Assembly: GCF_000718005.1 (NCBI RefSeq)
Contig: NZ_JODV01000020.1
Direction: 5' to 3' (one strand)
From: Actinoalloteichus_B caeruleus
Lineage (GTDB): Bacteria > Actinomycetota > Actinomycetes > Mycobacteriales > Pseudonocardiaceae
DNA: 64,000 nt
The position numbers and the translations under genes are program-made. The first letter of the stretch is position 1. The number at the start of each line of letters is the position of its first letter. The notes under the pieces are model-generated. The model worked only from the letters and a program-made list of their open reading frames with translations, had not been told where the DNA came from and searched no databases. Positions 47,043 through 58,517 of the stretch are shown here, piece after piece.

Positions 47043-47090
47043 GTGAAAATCCAGCAAGGCGTGAGCGGATTTTCACCCCCGGAACGGGGG
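47043..47090. repeat. AT-rich inverted repeat and adjoining hairpin upstream of the nuclease gene
   Basis: GTGAAAATCC (47043-47052) and GGATTTTCAC (47067-47076) are perfect 10-bp arms around 14 nt. A second hairpin CCCCC-GGAAC-GGGGG follows directly (47076-47090). It could terminate the leftward gene ending at 47242 or control the nuclease gene starting at 46944. Confidence 0.5.
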
Positions 47091-47241
47091 TCGGGGCTTC
47101 CAATGGCTGAGCCGCAGCGCCGTCCCGGGCAGCCACCGGGCTCCGGGAGGCGTGCGGGATGCGACGCGCCGTCGCCTCGCGCGGTCCGGGAGGCGGTCCA
47201 CGGCGGCGGAGGAGGCGACGGCGCCGCTCGGACGACGCTGC

Positions 47242-47913
47242 TCAGACGAGGCCGCGTACCAACCGCAGGTCCTCGGTGTGCCGGTACCAGGTCCACTTGC
47301 CGTGCTGGCGCTCGTGCGGGACCCCGTCGCGCACCACCCTCGCCGGAACGCACCCGATCTGCACGGCCCGGCCGCTCGTCTCCCGAACCCGCCTGCCCAG
47401 CAGGTTCCGCCGCACCGTGCGCACGACCAGACCGGGCCCCCGGTCCGGTCCGACCTCCAGCTGGCTGGCCTGCCCCCGCAGGACCAGCTCGTCGTCGCAG
47501 TACACGACACCGCGCAGCGGCCCGATCACCCCACGGCCCACCAGTACGCCACCGACGTCGTCCCGCAGCAGCGGCACCGGGTCGGGCTCCCCGCCCAGGG
47601 CCAGCCGCAGCGCCGCCTCCCGGTCTCGCGCCGGCAAGCCCCACAGCCGGGCCACCTCGGAGTCGGGGTCGGAGGGCAGGTACCCCACGACGACCTCGGC
47701 CAGCCGTTCGGTGCGCAGGAGGCGCAGCACCACCGAGGCGAGATCCGCGTCGGTGCCCGCGACCAGCAGCCGTCGTCCGGCCAGTTCCCGCAGCACCGGG
47801 TCCACCTCCTCACGCCCCGGGGTGGCCGCTACCGAGTGCGACACGACGTCGTCACGCTCGGTGAGACCGGTGAAGTCCCGATTTCCGCAGGCCAATGCGA
47901 CCACCGTCACCAT
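47242..47913 (-). CDS. Conserved hypothetical protein divergent from purA (Rv0358-like position)
   Basis: 223 aa. An N-terminal alpha/beta stretch (GRRLLVAGTDADLASVVLRLLRTERLAEVVVGYLPSD) recalls NAD-kinase or diacylglycerol-kinase catalytic folds, and the C-terminus has RTVRRNLLGRRVRETSGRAVQIGC...GKWTWYRHTEDLRLVRG. I cannot assign activity. Mycobacteria have a similarly sized gene, Rv0358, divergent from purA. The start at ATG 47913 or GTG 47910 follows AGGAG. Confidence 0.65.
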   Translation of the reverse strand: MVTVVALACGNRDFTGLTERDDVVSHSVAATPGREEVDPVLRELAGRRLLVAGTDADLASVVLRLLRTERLAEVVVGYLPSDPDSEVARLWGLPARDREAALRLALGGEPDPVPLLRDDVGGVLVGRGVIGPLRGVVYCDDELVLRGQASQLEVGPDRGPGLVVRTVRRNLLGRRVRETSGRAVQIGCVPARVVRDGVPHERQHGKWTWYRHTEDLRLVRGLV

Positions 47914-47972
47914 GCGCTCCTGGTTTACTCTCTTTGACCGGCGTTGCCGTCTGTACTGCTTGGAGTGTGTAC

Positions 47973-49262
<1,290 letters not shown>

Positions 49263-49280
49263 ACGCCCCCGGGCGCGCCG

Positions 49281-50939
49281 TCAGCGGTTGCGCCAGGAGT
49301 TGTCGAGCGCCGCCTCCTCCAGGTCCAGCTCGTGGAGGATGCGGCGCAACACCTCGTCGGCGAGCTTGCCGGTGTCCCGGCGGGCGATCAACGCGGCCCG
49401 CTGCGTGTCGAGCAGCTGCTTCCGCAGCTCCACGAACTCGCGGTGGCCGCTCTCGCCCCGCTCGGTGGGGTCTCGGCCGATCTGCCGGACCGCGGCCCGA
49501 CCCTGGTACTCGATCACCCCGCGCAGTCGGGCCGCCATGCGTTCCCGCTCGCTGTTGCGGCCGGGCACCGGGTCCGCCGGGAGCAGTTCGTCCAGCCGGC
49601 GGAGGGCGGCCCGGGTGGCCAGCGTCCGCGCGGCCACCTCGGCCCGGGCGTCCTGCTCCGCCTCGCCGCCGTCGTGGACGCCGAGGCGGCGGGTCAACCA
49701 GGGCAGCGAGAGCCCCTGGAGGAGCAGGGTCCCGATCGTCACCGAGAAGGCCAGGAACTGCACGAGTTCGCGGGCCGGGAACGGGTCGCCGGCCTCGGTG
49801 GTGAGCGGTATCGCGCCGGCCGCCGCGATCGTCACCACGCCCCGCATCCCGGTCCAGGCGATCACGGCCGTCTGCCTGACCGGCAACCGCTGGCTGGGCC
49901 GGGTGGGCGCCAACAGCGTGGACAGGCCCGGCACGTAGGTCACCGCGAACAGCCAGCCCACCCGGAACACGATGACCGCGGCGAGCACCAGGACCCCGGA
50001 ACCCACCAGGGTCCAGGCGCTCGCGGTGAAGTTCGCCGTCTCCCGCAGGATCTGGTTCAGGTACAGGCCGATCAACGCGAAGACGAGGCTCTCCAGCAGG
50101 AGGTTCACCGTCTTCCACACCTGCTGCTCCTGGAGGCGACCGGCGACGCCCACCCGGGGGCTGTGGTGCCCCACGTACAGCCCGGCCGCCACCACCGCGA
50201 GCACACCGGAACCGTGCAGTTCCTCGGCCACCAGGTACGCGCCGAACGGCAGCACGACGCTGAGGGCGGTGCTCACCTCCTGGTCGACGAGGCGCATCCG
50301 GACGAAGTGCACGGCCGCGCCGAGCAGCAAGCCGACGGCGGTGCCGATGACCGCCGCCTCCACGAAGAGCGCGACCCCCTCGAGGAGGGACCCCGTCGCG
50401 CCCACCGCGGCCGCCACCGTCACCCGGTACAGGCTCAGGGCGGCGGCGTCGTTGACCAGGCTCTCGCCGCCGATCACCGACATCACCCGGCGCGGCAGCC
50501 GAAGCCGCCGACCGACCGCCGTCGCCGTCACCGCGTCGGGTGGCGAGACCACCGCGCCCAGCACCAGCGCCGCCTCCAGCGGCAGACCGGGGATGAGCGC
50601 GTAGGCCAGGAAGCCGACCGCCACCGTCCCCGCGATGACCAGCAGCACCCCGAGCTGGGCGATCGCGCGGAAGTTCTCCCGGAAACTGATCAACGAACTG
50701 TCCTGGGACGCGGTGTAGAGCAGGGGTGGCAGCACGACGGTGAGCAGCAGCTCCGGCGGGATCTCGACGTCGATCGTCCCGGGGAGCGCGGACGCGGCCA
50801 GTCCCACGACGACGAGCAGCAGCGGCGCGATGAGGTTCCGGCGCCGGGCGAACGCCGTGACGGTCAGGGCGCACAACAGCACGACGAGGAGAGGCCCCAT
50901 CCGCACCACCGCCTCCACCCGTCCGAGGGCGTCCGCCAC
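49281..50939 (-). CDS. CPA1-family (NhaP-type) sodium/proton antiporter
   Basis: 552 aa. About 12 helices, including PPLLYTASQDSSLISFRENFRAIAQLGVLLV, LEAALVLGAVVSPPDAVTATAVGRRL and VMSVIGGESLVNDAAALSLYRVTVAAAV, where the Asp-rich ND segment in GESLVNDA is the CPA1 transport site. The C-terminal 130 residues are hydrophilic and helical, probably a cytoplasmic regulatory tail. It exchanges Na+ or K+ for protons. Start GTG 50939 is likely; ATG 50900 is an alternative. It converges on purA. Confidence 0.9.
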   Translation of the reverse strand: MADALGRVEAVVRMGPLLVVLLCALTVTAFARRRNLIAPLLLVVVGLAASALPGTIDVEIPPELLLTVVLPPLLYTASQDSSLISFRENFRAIAQLGVLLVIAGTVAVGFLAYALIPGLPLEAALVLGAVVSPPDAVTATAVGRRLRLPRRVMSVIGGESLVNDAAALSLYRVTVAAAVGATGSLLEGVALFVEAAVIGTAVGLLLGAAVHFVRMRLVDQEVSTALSVVLPFGAYLVAEELHGSGVLAVVAAGLYVGHHSPRVGVAGRLQEQQVWKTVNLLLESLVFALIGLYLNQILRETANFTASAWTLVGSGVLVLAAVIVFRVGWLFAVTYVPGLSTLLAPTRPSQRLPVRQTAVIAWTGMRGVVTIAAAGAIPLTTEAGDPFPARELVQFLAFSVTIGTLLLQGLSLPWLTRRLGVHDGGEAEQDARAEVAARTLATRAALRRLDELLPADPVPGRNSERERMAARLRGVIEYQGRAAVRQIGRDPTERGESGHREFVELRKQLLDTQRAALIARRDTGKLADEVLRRILHELDLEEAALDNSWRNR

Positions 50940-51131
50940 CCAGTGCGGCGCCGGCTCCGTCCGACTCTAGGACCGGCGGGCCGGGCCCGCCGGGTACGTG
51001 AGCCGCGCGGAACCGGGGCGGGACGGTGAACCCGTCGAGGTGGGGTCCGGGTGTTGAGCCGGCCCGGTCGCCCCTTCGCGCCCGGGCGCCGCTCGACCGG
51101 GGTTCCTGACGGTTCTCCCGGGCGGGGCGAC

Positions 51132-51137
51132 TACGCT
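51132..51137 (+). promoter_or_regulatory. -10 box of leaderless purD transcript
   Basis: TACGCT lies eight bases before the GTG start; no Shine-Dalgarno is present. Confidence 0.6.
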
Positions 51138-51145
51138 CCCGCCTC

Positions 51146-52411
<1,266 letters not shown>

Positions 52412-52518
52412 ACCGCCGGCGCGAGACGCCCGGCAGGGGCTCGCTCCTCTACCCTTACCGGCGGTCCGACCGTGGTCGACACGCGGGAGGGTGGCGGCAC
52501 GGCTGCGAGGGGGTCGGG

Positions 52519-53034
52519 GTGAGTGAGGACGTCCCCGCCCCGAACGGAGGCCGGTCCACGGTCCTGTTCCACGAACGACTGCCCGCGCCCCCGCTGATCC
52601 GGTGGACGGGCGTGTTGTCCGGCGCGTCGGTCGTGGTGGCGACCGGGCTCTCCCACATCCTCGTGGGGCTGTCCTCGACGGCGCTGCTCGCCGGTTCTGG
52701 GGTCGGCGTGGCGTTCACGGTGCTCGCGGTGACCGCCGGCGCCAGCGTCTCGGTGCGGGGGCACGGTCTGGTGTTGCGTTGCCCTCCTCGGCTGTGGCGC
52801 ACGGTCGCCGTCGCCGACATCGCCGGGTCGCGCCGCACGGCGCGGGTGGAGCCCCTCACCTCCGGGGAACTGCCCGTCCTCGGCTGGTGCCGCATCGGGC
52901 GACGCCGGTGGGCGCTGGTGATGGCGGCCGGTGAGGGTGTCGAGGTGGAACTGGTGGACGGTCGGTGTTACCTGGTCGTCTGCTCGCGGCCGGACGAACT
53001 CCTGCTCGCCCTCGACGAGTCGCGCGGTGAGTGA
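52519..53034 (+). CDS. Two-helix membrane protein, paralogue A
   Basis: 171 aa. A polar start (TVLFHERLPAPPLIRW), two close hydrophobic helices (VLSGASVVVATGLSHILVGL and ALLAGSGVGVAFTVLAVTAGA) and a soluble PH-like C-terminal part ending GRCYLVVCSRPDELLLALDE. The next gene has the same plan, so they are tandem paralogues. The pattern resembles small bacterial PH-domain membrane proteins, but I cannot confirm it. GTG 52519 has GAGGGGG six bases upstream. Confidence 0.65.
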   Translation: MSEDVPAPNGGRSTVLFHERLPAPPLIRWTGVLSGASVVVATGLSHILVGLSSTALLAGSGVGVAFTVLAVTAGASVSVRGHGLVLRCPPRLWRTVAVADIAGSRRTARVEPLTSGELPVLGWCRIGRRRWALVMAAGEGVEVELVDGRCYLVVCSRPDELLLALDESRGE

Positions 53035-53263
53035 TCCCTCGTGCCGACGCCCGGTGACGGCCCGGTGGCGGTCGCTCCACGGCGTCCCGTCGGGTGACCC
53101 GCCAACTCCGTCCGGTCCAGGGGCCCCACTCGGGGTGTCCGGGCGGACGACCGGTGGTCCGAGTGTGCGGCCGGTCACGAAGCCATCGGAACGACCGACC
53201 TCGGCGACCACGCTCGACCACTAGGGTGAACGGGCGGCACGATCGGGAGAAGGGGACGGTGCG

Positions 53264-53758
53264 GTGGGATCGAGGGACGAGGCCAGCCAGGGTGGAGTGC
53301 TCCACCGGGAGCGGCTGCCCACCCCCACCTGGGTGAGGATCGTGGGGCTCCTCGTCGGGGTGGGGACCGTGGTGCTCGTGATCTGCCTGCACCTCTTCGT
53401 CGAGGAGAACGTCGCCGGGCTCGTCGTGGGGGTCGTGACCGGGGCGGTGTCCGGGCTCTTCATCCTGCTCTCCAGCGGCGACATCGAGGTCCGTGAGCGG
53501 CAGCTGGTCCTGGTGGCCAGGCCGATCGTGCGGAAGAGGCTGCCGACGGCCGAGATCACCGCCGTCGAGGACGCCGGCCCCCAACGCGCCGCCGACTTCG
53601 GCGGCTCCGGGTGGCGGGTCTCGGGGCGGCGCAAGCGGACCCTGGTCATGCGCGGTGGCGAGGGCGTGCGCATCACGATGAGCGACGGCTGGGAGTACCT
53701 GGTCGTCTGTTCCCGCCCGGTGGAGCTGAAACGCGCCCTGGAGCGCGCCCGCCGCTGA
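53264..53758 (+). CDS. Two-helix membrane protein, paralogue B
   Basis: 164 aa. HRERLPTPTWVRIVGLLVGVGTVVLVICLHLFV and AGLVVGVVTGAVSGLFILLSS helices, then RERQLVLVARPIVRKRLPTAEITAVEDAG and WEYLVVCSRPVELKRALERA, aligned with paralogue A (H-x-ERLP start and LVVCSRP-x-EL end). The function is unknown. GTG 53264 has GAGAAGGGGA upstream. It stands 230 bp from paralogue A, so each may have its own promoter. Confidence 0.65.
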   Translation: MGSRDEASQGGVLHRERLPTPTWVRIVGLLVGVGTVVLVICLHLFVEENVAGLVVGVVTGAVSGLFILLSSGDIEVRERQLVLVARPIVRKRLPTAEITAVEDAGPQRAADFGGSGWRVSGRRKRTLVMRGGEGVRITMSDGWEYLVVCSRPVELKRALERARR

Positions 53759-54204
53759 CCCACCCCCGACCCGGGTCCACCCCGGCCCGAGGGCGAGCGG
53801 CCGCGTGAGTGGCCGGCGGGTAGACGTGCGCGGCGGGATCGCCGCCGAAGGCGTCACATCACGTTCCGCCCTGGCGTCGGTGACCAGCACCCGTCGTCGT
53901 CCTGGTCGAGTGCGGCGTCCCCGTCCCACACCTGCCGGGCCCACCCACCAGGGGCGGTTCCCTGAGGAGAGGTGCCGCGCGGTGTCCGGCCGAGATCCAG
54001 CGGGCGGCCCGCGACGCCGGTCCGGCCCCGCCCCGCCGTCCAGCGAATCCCCCTTCCGTGCGGGCGAACCATCGCCGCGTCGAGGCGTGTCGGAAGGCCG
54101 CCAACCGGGACCGGCCGGCCGGGCCCCCACCACGGCTCACCCGTTCGTGCAACCTCGGTCCCCCTTCCCGCGTGAGAGGACTGGCATCGCGGGAAGGGGA
54201 GTGG
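53759..54204. other. Intergenic region upstream of the ECF sigma operon
   Basis: About 450 bp with no supported gene. GTGCAACC at about 54148-54155, followed 16-18 bp later by CGTGAG, may be an ECF-type promoter for the sigma operon, but this is not established. Confidence 0.35.
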
Positions 54205-54750
54205 ATGAGGGCCGAGGACGAGGCACAGTTCCGCGAGTTCGTCCAGCTGCAGGCCGCGCCACTGCGGCGCGCCGCCTACCTGCTGTGCGGTGACTGGCAC
54301 CTCGCGGACGACCTCGTGCAGAACGCCTTCGTGAAGCTCTACCAGGCCTGGACGAGGGTCAACCGGCGGGACGCGGTGCACGGCTACGCCCGCACCGTGT
54401 TGACGCGGTGCTGGCTGGACGAGGTGCGCCGACCCTGGCGGCGGAGCGAGAACCGCGTGGACGCGGTCCCCGACATCCCCGACCGAGGCTCCGATCCCGC
54501 CGAACGGGGACAACGGCGGTGGGAACGGGAACTGGTCCGCCGCGCTCTGGCCGAGGTGCCGCCTCGGCAACGGGCCGCGCTCGTCCTCCGGTACTTCGAG
54601 GACCTCTCGGTGGCGGAGACCGCCACCGTCCTGCGGTGCTCACAGGGAACCGTCAAGAGCCAGACCGCTCGCGGCCTGAGCGCCCTCCGGGCCGCCCTCG
54701 TGCGCCTGGGCCACGGCGCGGGCGAGCTGGTCGCGGGAAGGACATGTTGA
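54205..54750 (+). CDS. ECF sigma factor (SigE family) with linked surface proteins
   Basis: 181 aa. Region 2: FREFVQLQAAPLRRAAYLLCGDWHLADDLVQNAFVKLYQAW; region 4: VPPRQRAALVLRYFEDLSVAETATVLRCSQGTVKSQTARGL. Typical of the actinobacterial SigE-like ECF group whose operons encode membrane proteins instead of classical anti-sigma factors. Start ATG 54205 has GGAAGGGGAG upstream. Its stop overlaps or abuts the next start (TGATG), so the two are translationally coupled. Confidence 0.9.
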   Translation: MRAEDEAQFREFVQLQAAPLRRAAYLLCGDWHLADDLVQNAFVKLYQAWTRVNRRDAVHGYARTVLTRCWLDEVRRPWRRSENRVDAVPDIPDRGSDPAERGQRRWERELVRRALAEVPPRQRAALVLRYFEDLSVAETATVLRCSQGTVKSQTARGLSALRAALVRLGHGAGELVAGRTC

Positions 54751-55616
54751 TGACGAACGAGAACAGCGGCAGGACGGCCGGGCGGGACTCCGCCGGCGGA
54801 CCGGGATCCCCGGGCGAGGCCGCCCAGGGCACGGGTCGCCGACGCGGGAACGCCGTGGCCGTGGTGGCGGCGGGATTCGGCGTGCTCGCCGTCTCCGGAG
54901 CGGTCCTGGTCGGTCCGGGGCTGCTGTCGGGTGACGGCGTGCGCCTCGCCTTCGCCGACCAGCCCGTCGTCGCCTCCTCCTCGGCTCCCGCCCCGCCGCC
55001 GGCCGAGGAACCCGGCCGGGACTGGGCCGAGTCGCTGCCCGACGGGGTGGCCGCCGGGTCGCCCACCGGGTGGACACCGGTCGAGAGCGGGCCCCCCACG
55101 CACTCGGCCGGGGAGCTCGCCGCCAGGGCAGCCGAGATCGCCCCCCACGTCGAGGAACGGGTCAGGGAGCTCCTGCCAGGGGCGACCGAGGTCACCATCG
55201 GTGAGTTGGGAGGCGAGGGGCCGGGCTTCCACGACGGGCAGGACTACGTCATGGGCGTGGTGAGCTACGAGGACGACCAGGGCCCCGGCCAGGTCGCCTT
55301 CCAGTACAACTTCCCCGGCGTCTGGGGCGACTCGACGTCCGGCGAGAGCTGCTCCACCGCCCAGGCCTGCGGGCACGAGGTACTCGACGACGGTTCCGCC
55401 GTGAGGTACGCGGTGGAGCCGTGGGGGCCGGAGGAGCTCCCGGCGCTGCTCTACGCGGTCGACCACCTGCGAGTGGACGGTTCCGTGCTCTCGGTGTGGG
55501 GCTACAACTACGACTTCCCCACCGGGCAGGTCCAGCGACCGCTGCCGGTCCCCGGCTTCGACGGACTGGCCGAACTGGCCACCGACGAGGAGATCGACTT
55601 CCGGATCGACGGCTGA
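54750..55616 (+). CDS. Single-pass protein with exported domain, partner 1 of the sigma operon
   Basis: 288 aa. A short basic N-terminus (GRRRGN), one helix (AVAVVAAGFGVLAVSGAVLVGPGLL) and an exported domain of about 200 residues with HSAGELAARAAEIAPHVEERV, GGEGPGFHDGQDYVMGVVSYEDDQGPGQVAFQYNFPG, paired Cys in GESCSTAQACGHEV and LPVPGFDGLAELATD near the end. The same motifs recur in the next gene. Possibly a sensor or client of the sigma factor. ATG 54744 is an alternative start. Confidence 0.7.
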   Translation: MTNENSGRTAGRDSAGGPGSPGEAAQGTGRRRGNAVAVVAAGFGVLAVSGAVLVGPGLLSGDGVRLAFADQPVVASSSAPAPPPAEEPGRDWAESLPDGVAAGSPTGWTPVESGPPTHSAGELAARAAEIAPHVEERVRELLPGATEVTIGELGGEGPGFHDGQDYVMGVVSYEDDQGPGQVAFQYNFPGVWGDSTSGESCSTAQACGHEVLDDGSAVRYAVEPWGPEELPALLYAVDHLRVDGSVLSVWGYNYDFPTGQVQRPLPVPGFDGLAELATDEEIDFRIDG

Positions 55617-55786
55617 TCCGCACGGGGTGGGCCGACCGCTCCGGCCCACCCCCACCAGCGGTGACGTCCACCTGCCGGGCCGACCACCTACCCCCACCGG
55701 GACGCCGGCACGGCACCACCCGCAGCACGCACAGGACCGCGATCCGCCGCCGGGAACAGGGATCGGGCCCACGAAAGGACGAGGGA

Positions 55787-56686
55787 ATGGACGAGGACGA
55801 GGTACGCCAGCGGCTCCGGGACGTCGCATCCGACGAACCCCCGATGACCTTCGACCTGGAGCGGACGCTCCAGCGGGGCCGGGAGCGGCGCAGGAACCGG
55901 CGTGCGGCGCTGGCCTCCGCGGGCGGTGTGCTGTCGGTCTCCGCGCTGCTCCTCGCCTCCTCCACCTTCCTGGGCGGCCCGGACGTGGTCTCCCGGCTCG
56001 TCCCGGCCGCACCCGCCAGCTCGGTCGCCGCGCCGGAGCCGGCGGGGGTCGCGGAGCGGCGGGAGATCCTCCGGCACCACGACTGGCGCTCGATGCTGCC
56101 ACCCGACCTGCTGGGCGACCCCCCGGCGGACTGGGTGCCCGAGGACGTCGAGGAGGACGAGCCACCGGTGACCAGCGCCGAGGAGATGGCGGCCCGGGCG
56201 GCGGAGGTCGCCCCCTACCTGGAGAAACGGCTGGCCGAGCTGGCACCCGAGCTGTTCGTGCTGTCCGTGGACAACCTCGGGAACGAGGGGCCGGGTTTCG
56301 TCGACGGCGAGACGCACGTGAAGGGGGACCTCGGGTTCGAGGACGGGTACGGCCACGGGCAGGTGATCTTCCAGCACACCTTCCCCGGCGCGGCACCGGG
56401 ACCATCGGACCACCCCTGCGGTCCGCGAAGCACCTGCGGGTACCGGTTGGTCGGCGACGGTTCACTGCTCGAGTACTCGGTGACCGTGCTGAACGAGCGC
56501 GAGGCCCCGCCCATGCTGTGGTCGGTCACCCACTACCGAACGGACGGCAGCACCCTCATGATGACCAGCTACACCTACGACATCAGCGGCCGGACGCCTG
56601 ACGAACGCCCCCTGCCCGCTCCCGGCTTCGACACCCTGGCCGCGCTGGCAACCGACCCGGGAGTCGACCTGCGGCCACGGCGGTGA
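55787..56686 (+). CDS. Paralogous single-pass protein with exported domain, partner 2
   Basis: 299 aa. A longer cytoplasmic part (VRQRLRDVASDEPPMTFDLERTLQRGRERRRNRR) resembles sigma-binding anti-sigma-like N-termini, followed by one helix and an exported domain aligned to partner 1: EEMAARAAEVAPYLEKRL, NEGPGFVDGETHVKGDLGFEDGYGHGQVIFQHTFPG, CGPRSTCGYR and PLPAPGFDTLAALATD. GAGGGA with AAAGGA precedes the ATG. A 170-bp gap from partner 1 may hold a second promoter. Anti-sigma function is inferred only. Confidence 0.7.
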   Translation: MDEDEVRQRLRDVASDEPPMTFDLERTLQRGRERRRNRRAALASAGGVLSVSALLLASSTFLGGPDVVSRLVPAAPASSVAAPEPAGVAERREILRHHDWRSMLPPDLLGDPPADWVPEDVEEDEPPVTSAEEMAARAAEVAPYLEKRLAELAPELFVLSVDNLGNEGPGFVDGETHVKGDLGFEDGYGHGQVIFQHTFPGAAPGPSDHPCGPRSTCGYRLVGDGSLLEYSVTVLNEREAPPMLWSVTHYRTDGSTLMMTSYTYDISGRTPDERPLPAPGFDTLAALATDPGVDLRPRR

Positions 56687-56863
56687 GCGGCGCCGGGACG
56701 CCGGGGCGGACACCTCCTCCCCGGGAATCGCGGCGCGAGTGGGCGGCCGAGGCGGCTCTCCCGGCTTGACCGGGGCGACGCGGCCCCCGCCTCGTCGAGG
56801 CCGCCCACCTCCACCCGCCGGACCCGGTGCGGGCCGCCGCCGTCCCCCTCCCGGCGTGTTCCG

Positions 56864-56869
56864 TAAGCT
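56864..56869 (+). promoter_or_regulatory. -10 box of leaderless purB transcript
   Basis: TAAGCT lies eight bases before the GTG start, the same spacing as purD. Confidence 0.6.
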
Positions 56870-56877
56870 CCCCTGAC

Positions 56878-58311
56878 GTGACGTCGAAGCCCCGTATCCC
56901 CAACGTGCTGGCTGGCCGCTACGCCTCCGCCGACCTCGCCACCATCTGGTCCCCCGAACACAAGATCGTGCTCGAACGACGGCTGTGGCTGGCGGTGCTC
57001 ACCGCCCAGGCGGACCTCGGCATCCCGGTGCCCGCCGGGGCGGTGGCCGACTACGAGCGCGTCATCGACCAGGTCGACCTGGCGTCGATCGCGGCACGGG
57101 AGCGGATCACCCGCCACGACGTCAAGGCGCGCATCGAGGAGTTCAACGCGCTCGCCGGGCACGAGCAGATCCACAAAGGGATGACCTCCCGGGACCTGAC
57201 GGAGAACGTCGAGCAGCTCCAGGTCCGGCAGAGCCTGCTCTGGGTGCGCGACAGCACGGTGGCGCTGCTCGCGCGGCTGGCCCGGCTCGCCCTGGAACAC
57301 GGCGAGGAGGTCATGGCCGGGCGGTCGCACAACGTCGCCGCGCAGGCCACCACCCTGGGCAAGCGGTTCGCCACCGCCGCCGACGAACTGCTGGTCGCCC
57401 TCCGCCGGCTGGAGGAGCTGCTGGAGCGGTACCCGCTGCGCGGGGTGAAGGGCCCGGTGGGCACCGCCCAGGACATGCTCGACCTCCTGGGCGGCGACCC
57501 GGAGCCGCTGGCCGAACTGGAACGCAGGGTGGCCGACCACCTGGGCTTCGAGCAGGTCCTGACCAGCGTCGGCCAGGTCTACCCCCGGTCCCTGGACCAC
57601 GACGTGGTCTCCGCCCTGGTCCAGGTGGCGGCCGCCCCGTCCAGCCTGGCCAGGACGATCCGGCTGATGGCCGGCCACGAACTCGTCACCGAGGGCTTCA
57701 AACCCGGCCAGGTCGGCTCCAGCGCCATGCCGCACAAGATGAACACCCGCTCCTGCGAGCGGGTGAACGGGTTGATGGTGGTGCTGCGCGGCTACCAGTC
57801 GATGACCTCGGAACTGGCCGGGGACCAGTGGAACGAGGGCGACGTCTCCTGCTCCGTCGTCCGACGGGTCGCGCTGCCGGACGCGTTCTTCGCGATCGAC
57901 GGCCTGCTGGAGACGATGCTCACCGTGCTGGACGAGTTCGGCGCGTTCCCCGCCGTGATCGCCACCGAACTCGACCGCTACCTGCCCTTCCTCGCCACCA
58001 CCAAGGTGCTGATGGCGGCGGTGCGGGCCGGGGTCGGCCGGGAGCGGGCGCACGAGGTCATCAAGGAGCACGCCGTCGCGGCGGCGCTGGCCATGCGGGA
58101 GCAGGGGGCCAGGGGCAACGACCTGCTCGACAGGCTCGCCGCCGACGACCGGCTCCCGTTGGGCAGGTCCGAACTCGACGCGCTGCTCGCCGACCGGCTG
58201 TCCTTCACCGGGGCCGCCAGCCCGCAGGCCCACGCGGTGGCCCGCCGCGTCGAGGAGCTCGTCGAACGCCACCCCACGGCCGCCGGCTACGCACCCGCGC
58301 CGATCCTCTGA
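56878..58311 (+). CDS. purB: Adenylosuccinate lyase
   Basis: 477 aa. The fumarase/aspartase signature GSSAMPHKMN is present, with TSRDLTENVE, MAGRSHNVAAQATTLGKRF and GPVGTAQDMLDLL. It eliminates fumarate from SAICAR and adenylosuccinate, used twice in purine synthesis. GTG 56878 gives the usual MTSKPRIPNVLAGRYAS start; the upstream extension would span the -10 box. Confidence 0.97.
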   Translation: MTSKPRIPNVLAGRYASADLATIWSPEHKIVLERRLWLAVLTAQADLGIPVPAGAVADYERVIDQVDLASIAARERITRHDVKARIEEFNALAGHEQIHKGMTSRDLTENVEQLQVRQSLLWVRDSTVALLARLARLALEHGEEVMAGRSHNVAAQATTLGKRFATAADELLVALRRLEELLERYPLRGVKGPVGTAQDMLDLLGGDPEPLAELERRVADHLGFEQVLTSVGQVYPRSLDHDVVSALVQVAAAPSSLARTIRLMAGHELVTEGFKPGQVGSSAMPHKMNTRSCERVNGLMVVLRGYQSMTSELAGDQWNEGDVSCSVVRRVALPDAFFAIDGLLETMLTVLDEFGAFPAVIATELDRYLPFLATTKVLMAAVRAGVGRERAHEVIKEHAVAAALAMREQGARGNDLLDRLAADDRLPLGRSELDALLADRLSFTGAASPQAHAVARRVEELVERHPTAAGYAPAPIL

Positions 58312-58324
58312 CGGACACGGCTCG

Positions 58325-58361
58325 GGTGCCGCCCGGCACCGGAGTGGGGCCGGGCGGCACC
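58325..58361 (+). terminator. 13-bp hairpin after purB
   Basis: Perfect arms 58325-58337 and 58349-58361, 11-nt loop, 13 bp past the stop. Confidence 0.75.
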
Positions 58362-58517
58362 GGCTGCCCGCCCCAGGACGTGGCGCCCCGTCCCTGACCG
58401 GACCCGGACGCGGGATGAACGCCGGACACCGCGCACAGGCATCCGGCCAGCTCGGCTCCGGCGGCACACCAGCGTTTGACCAGGGCGCTGGTCCACTGGA
58501 CGGTGGAGGTGAGCGCC

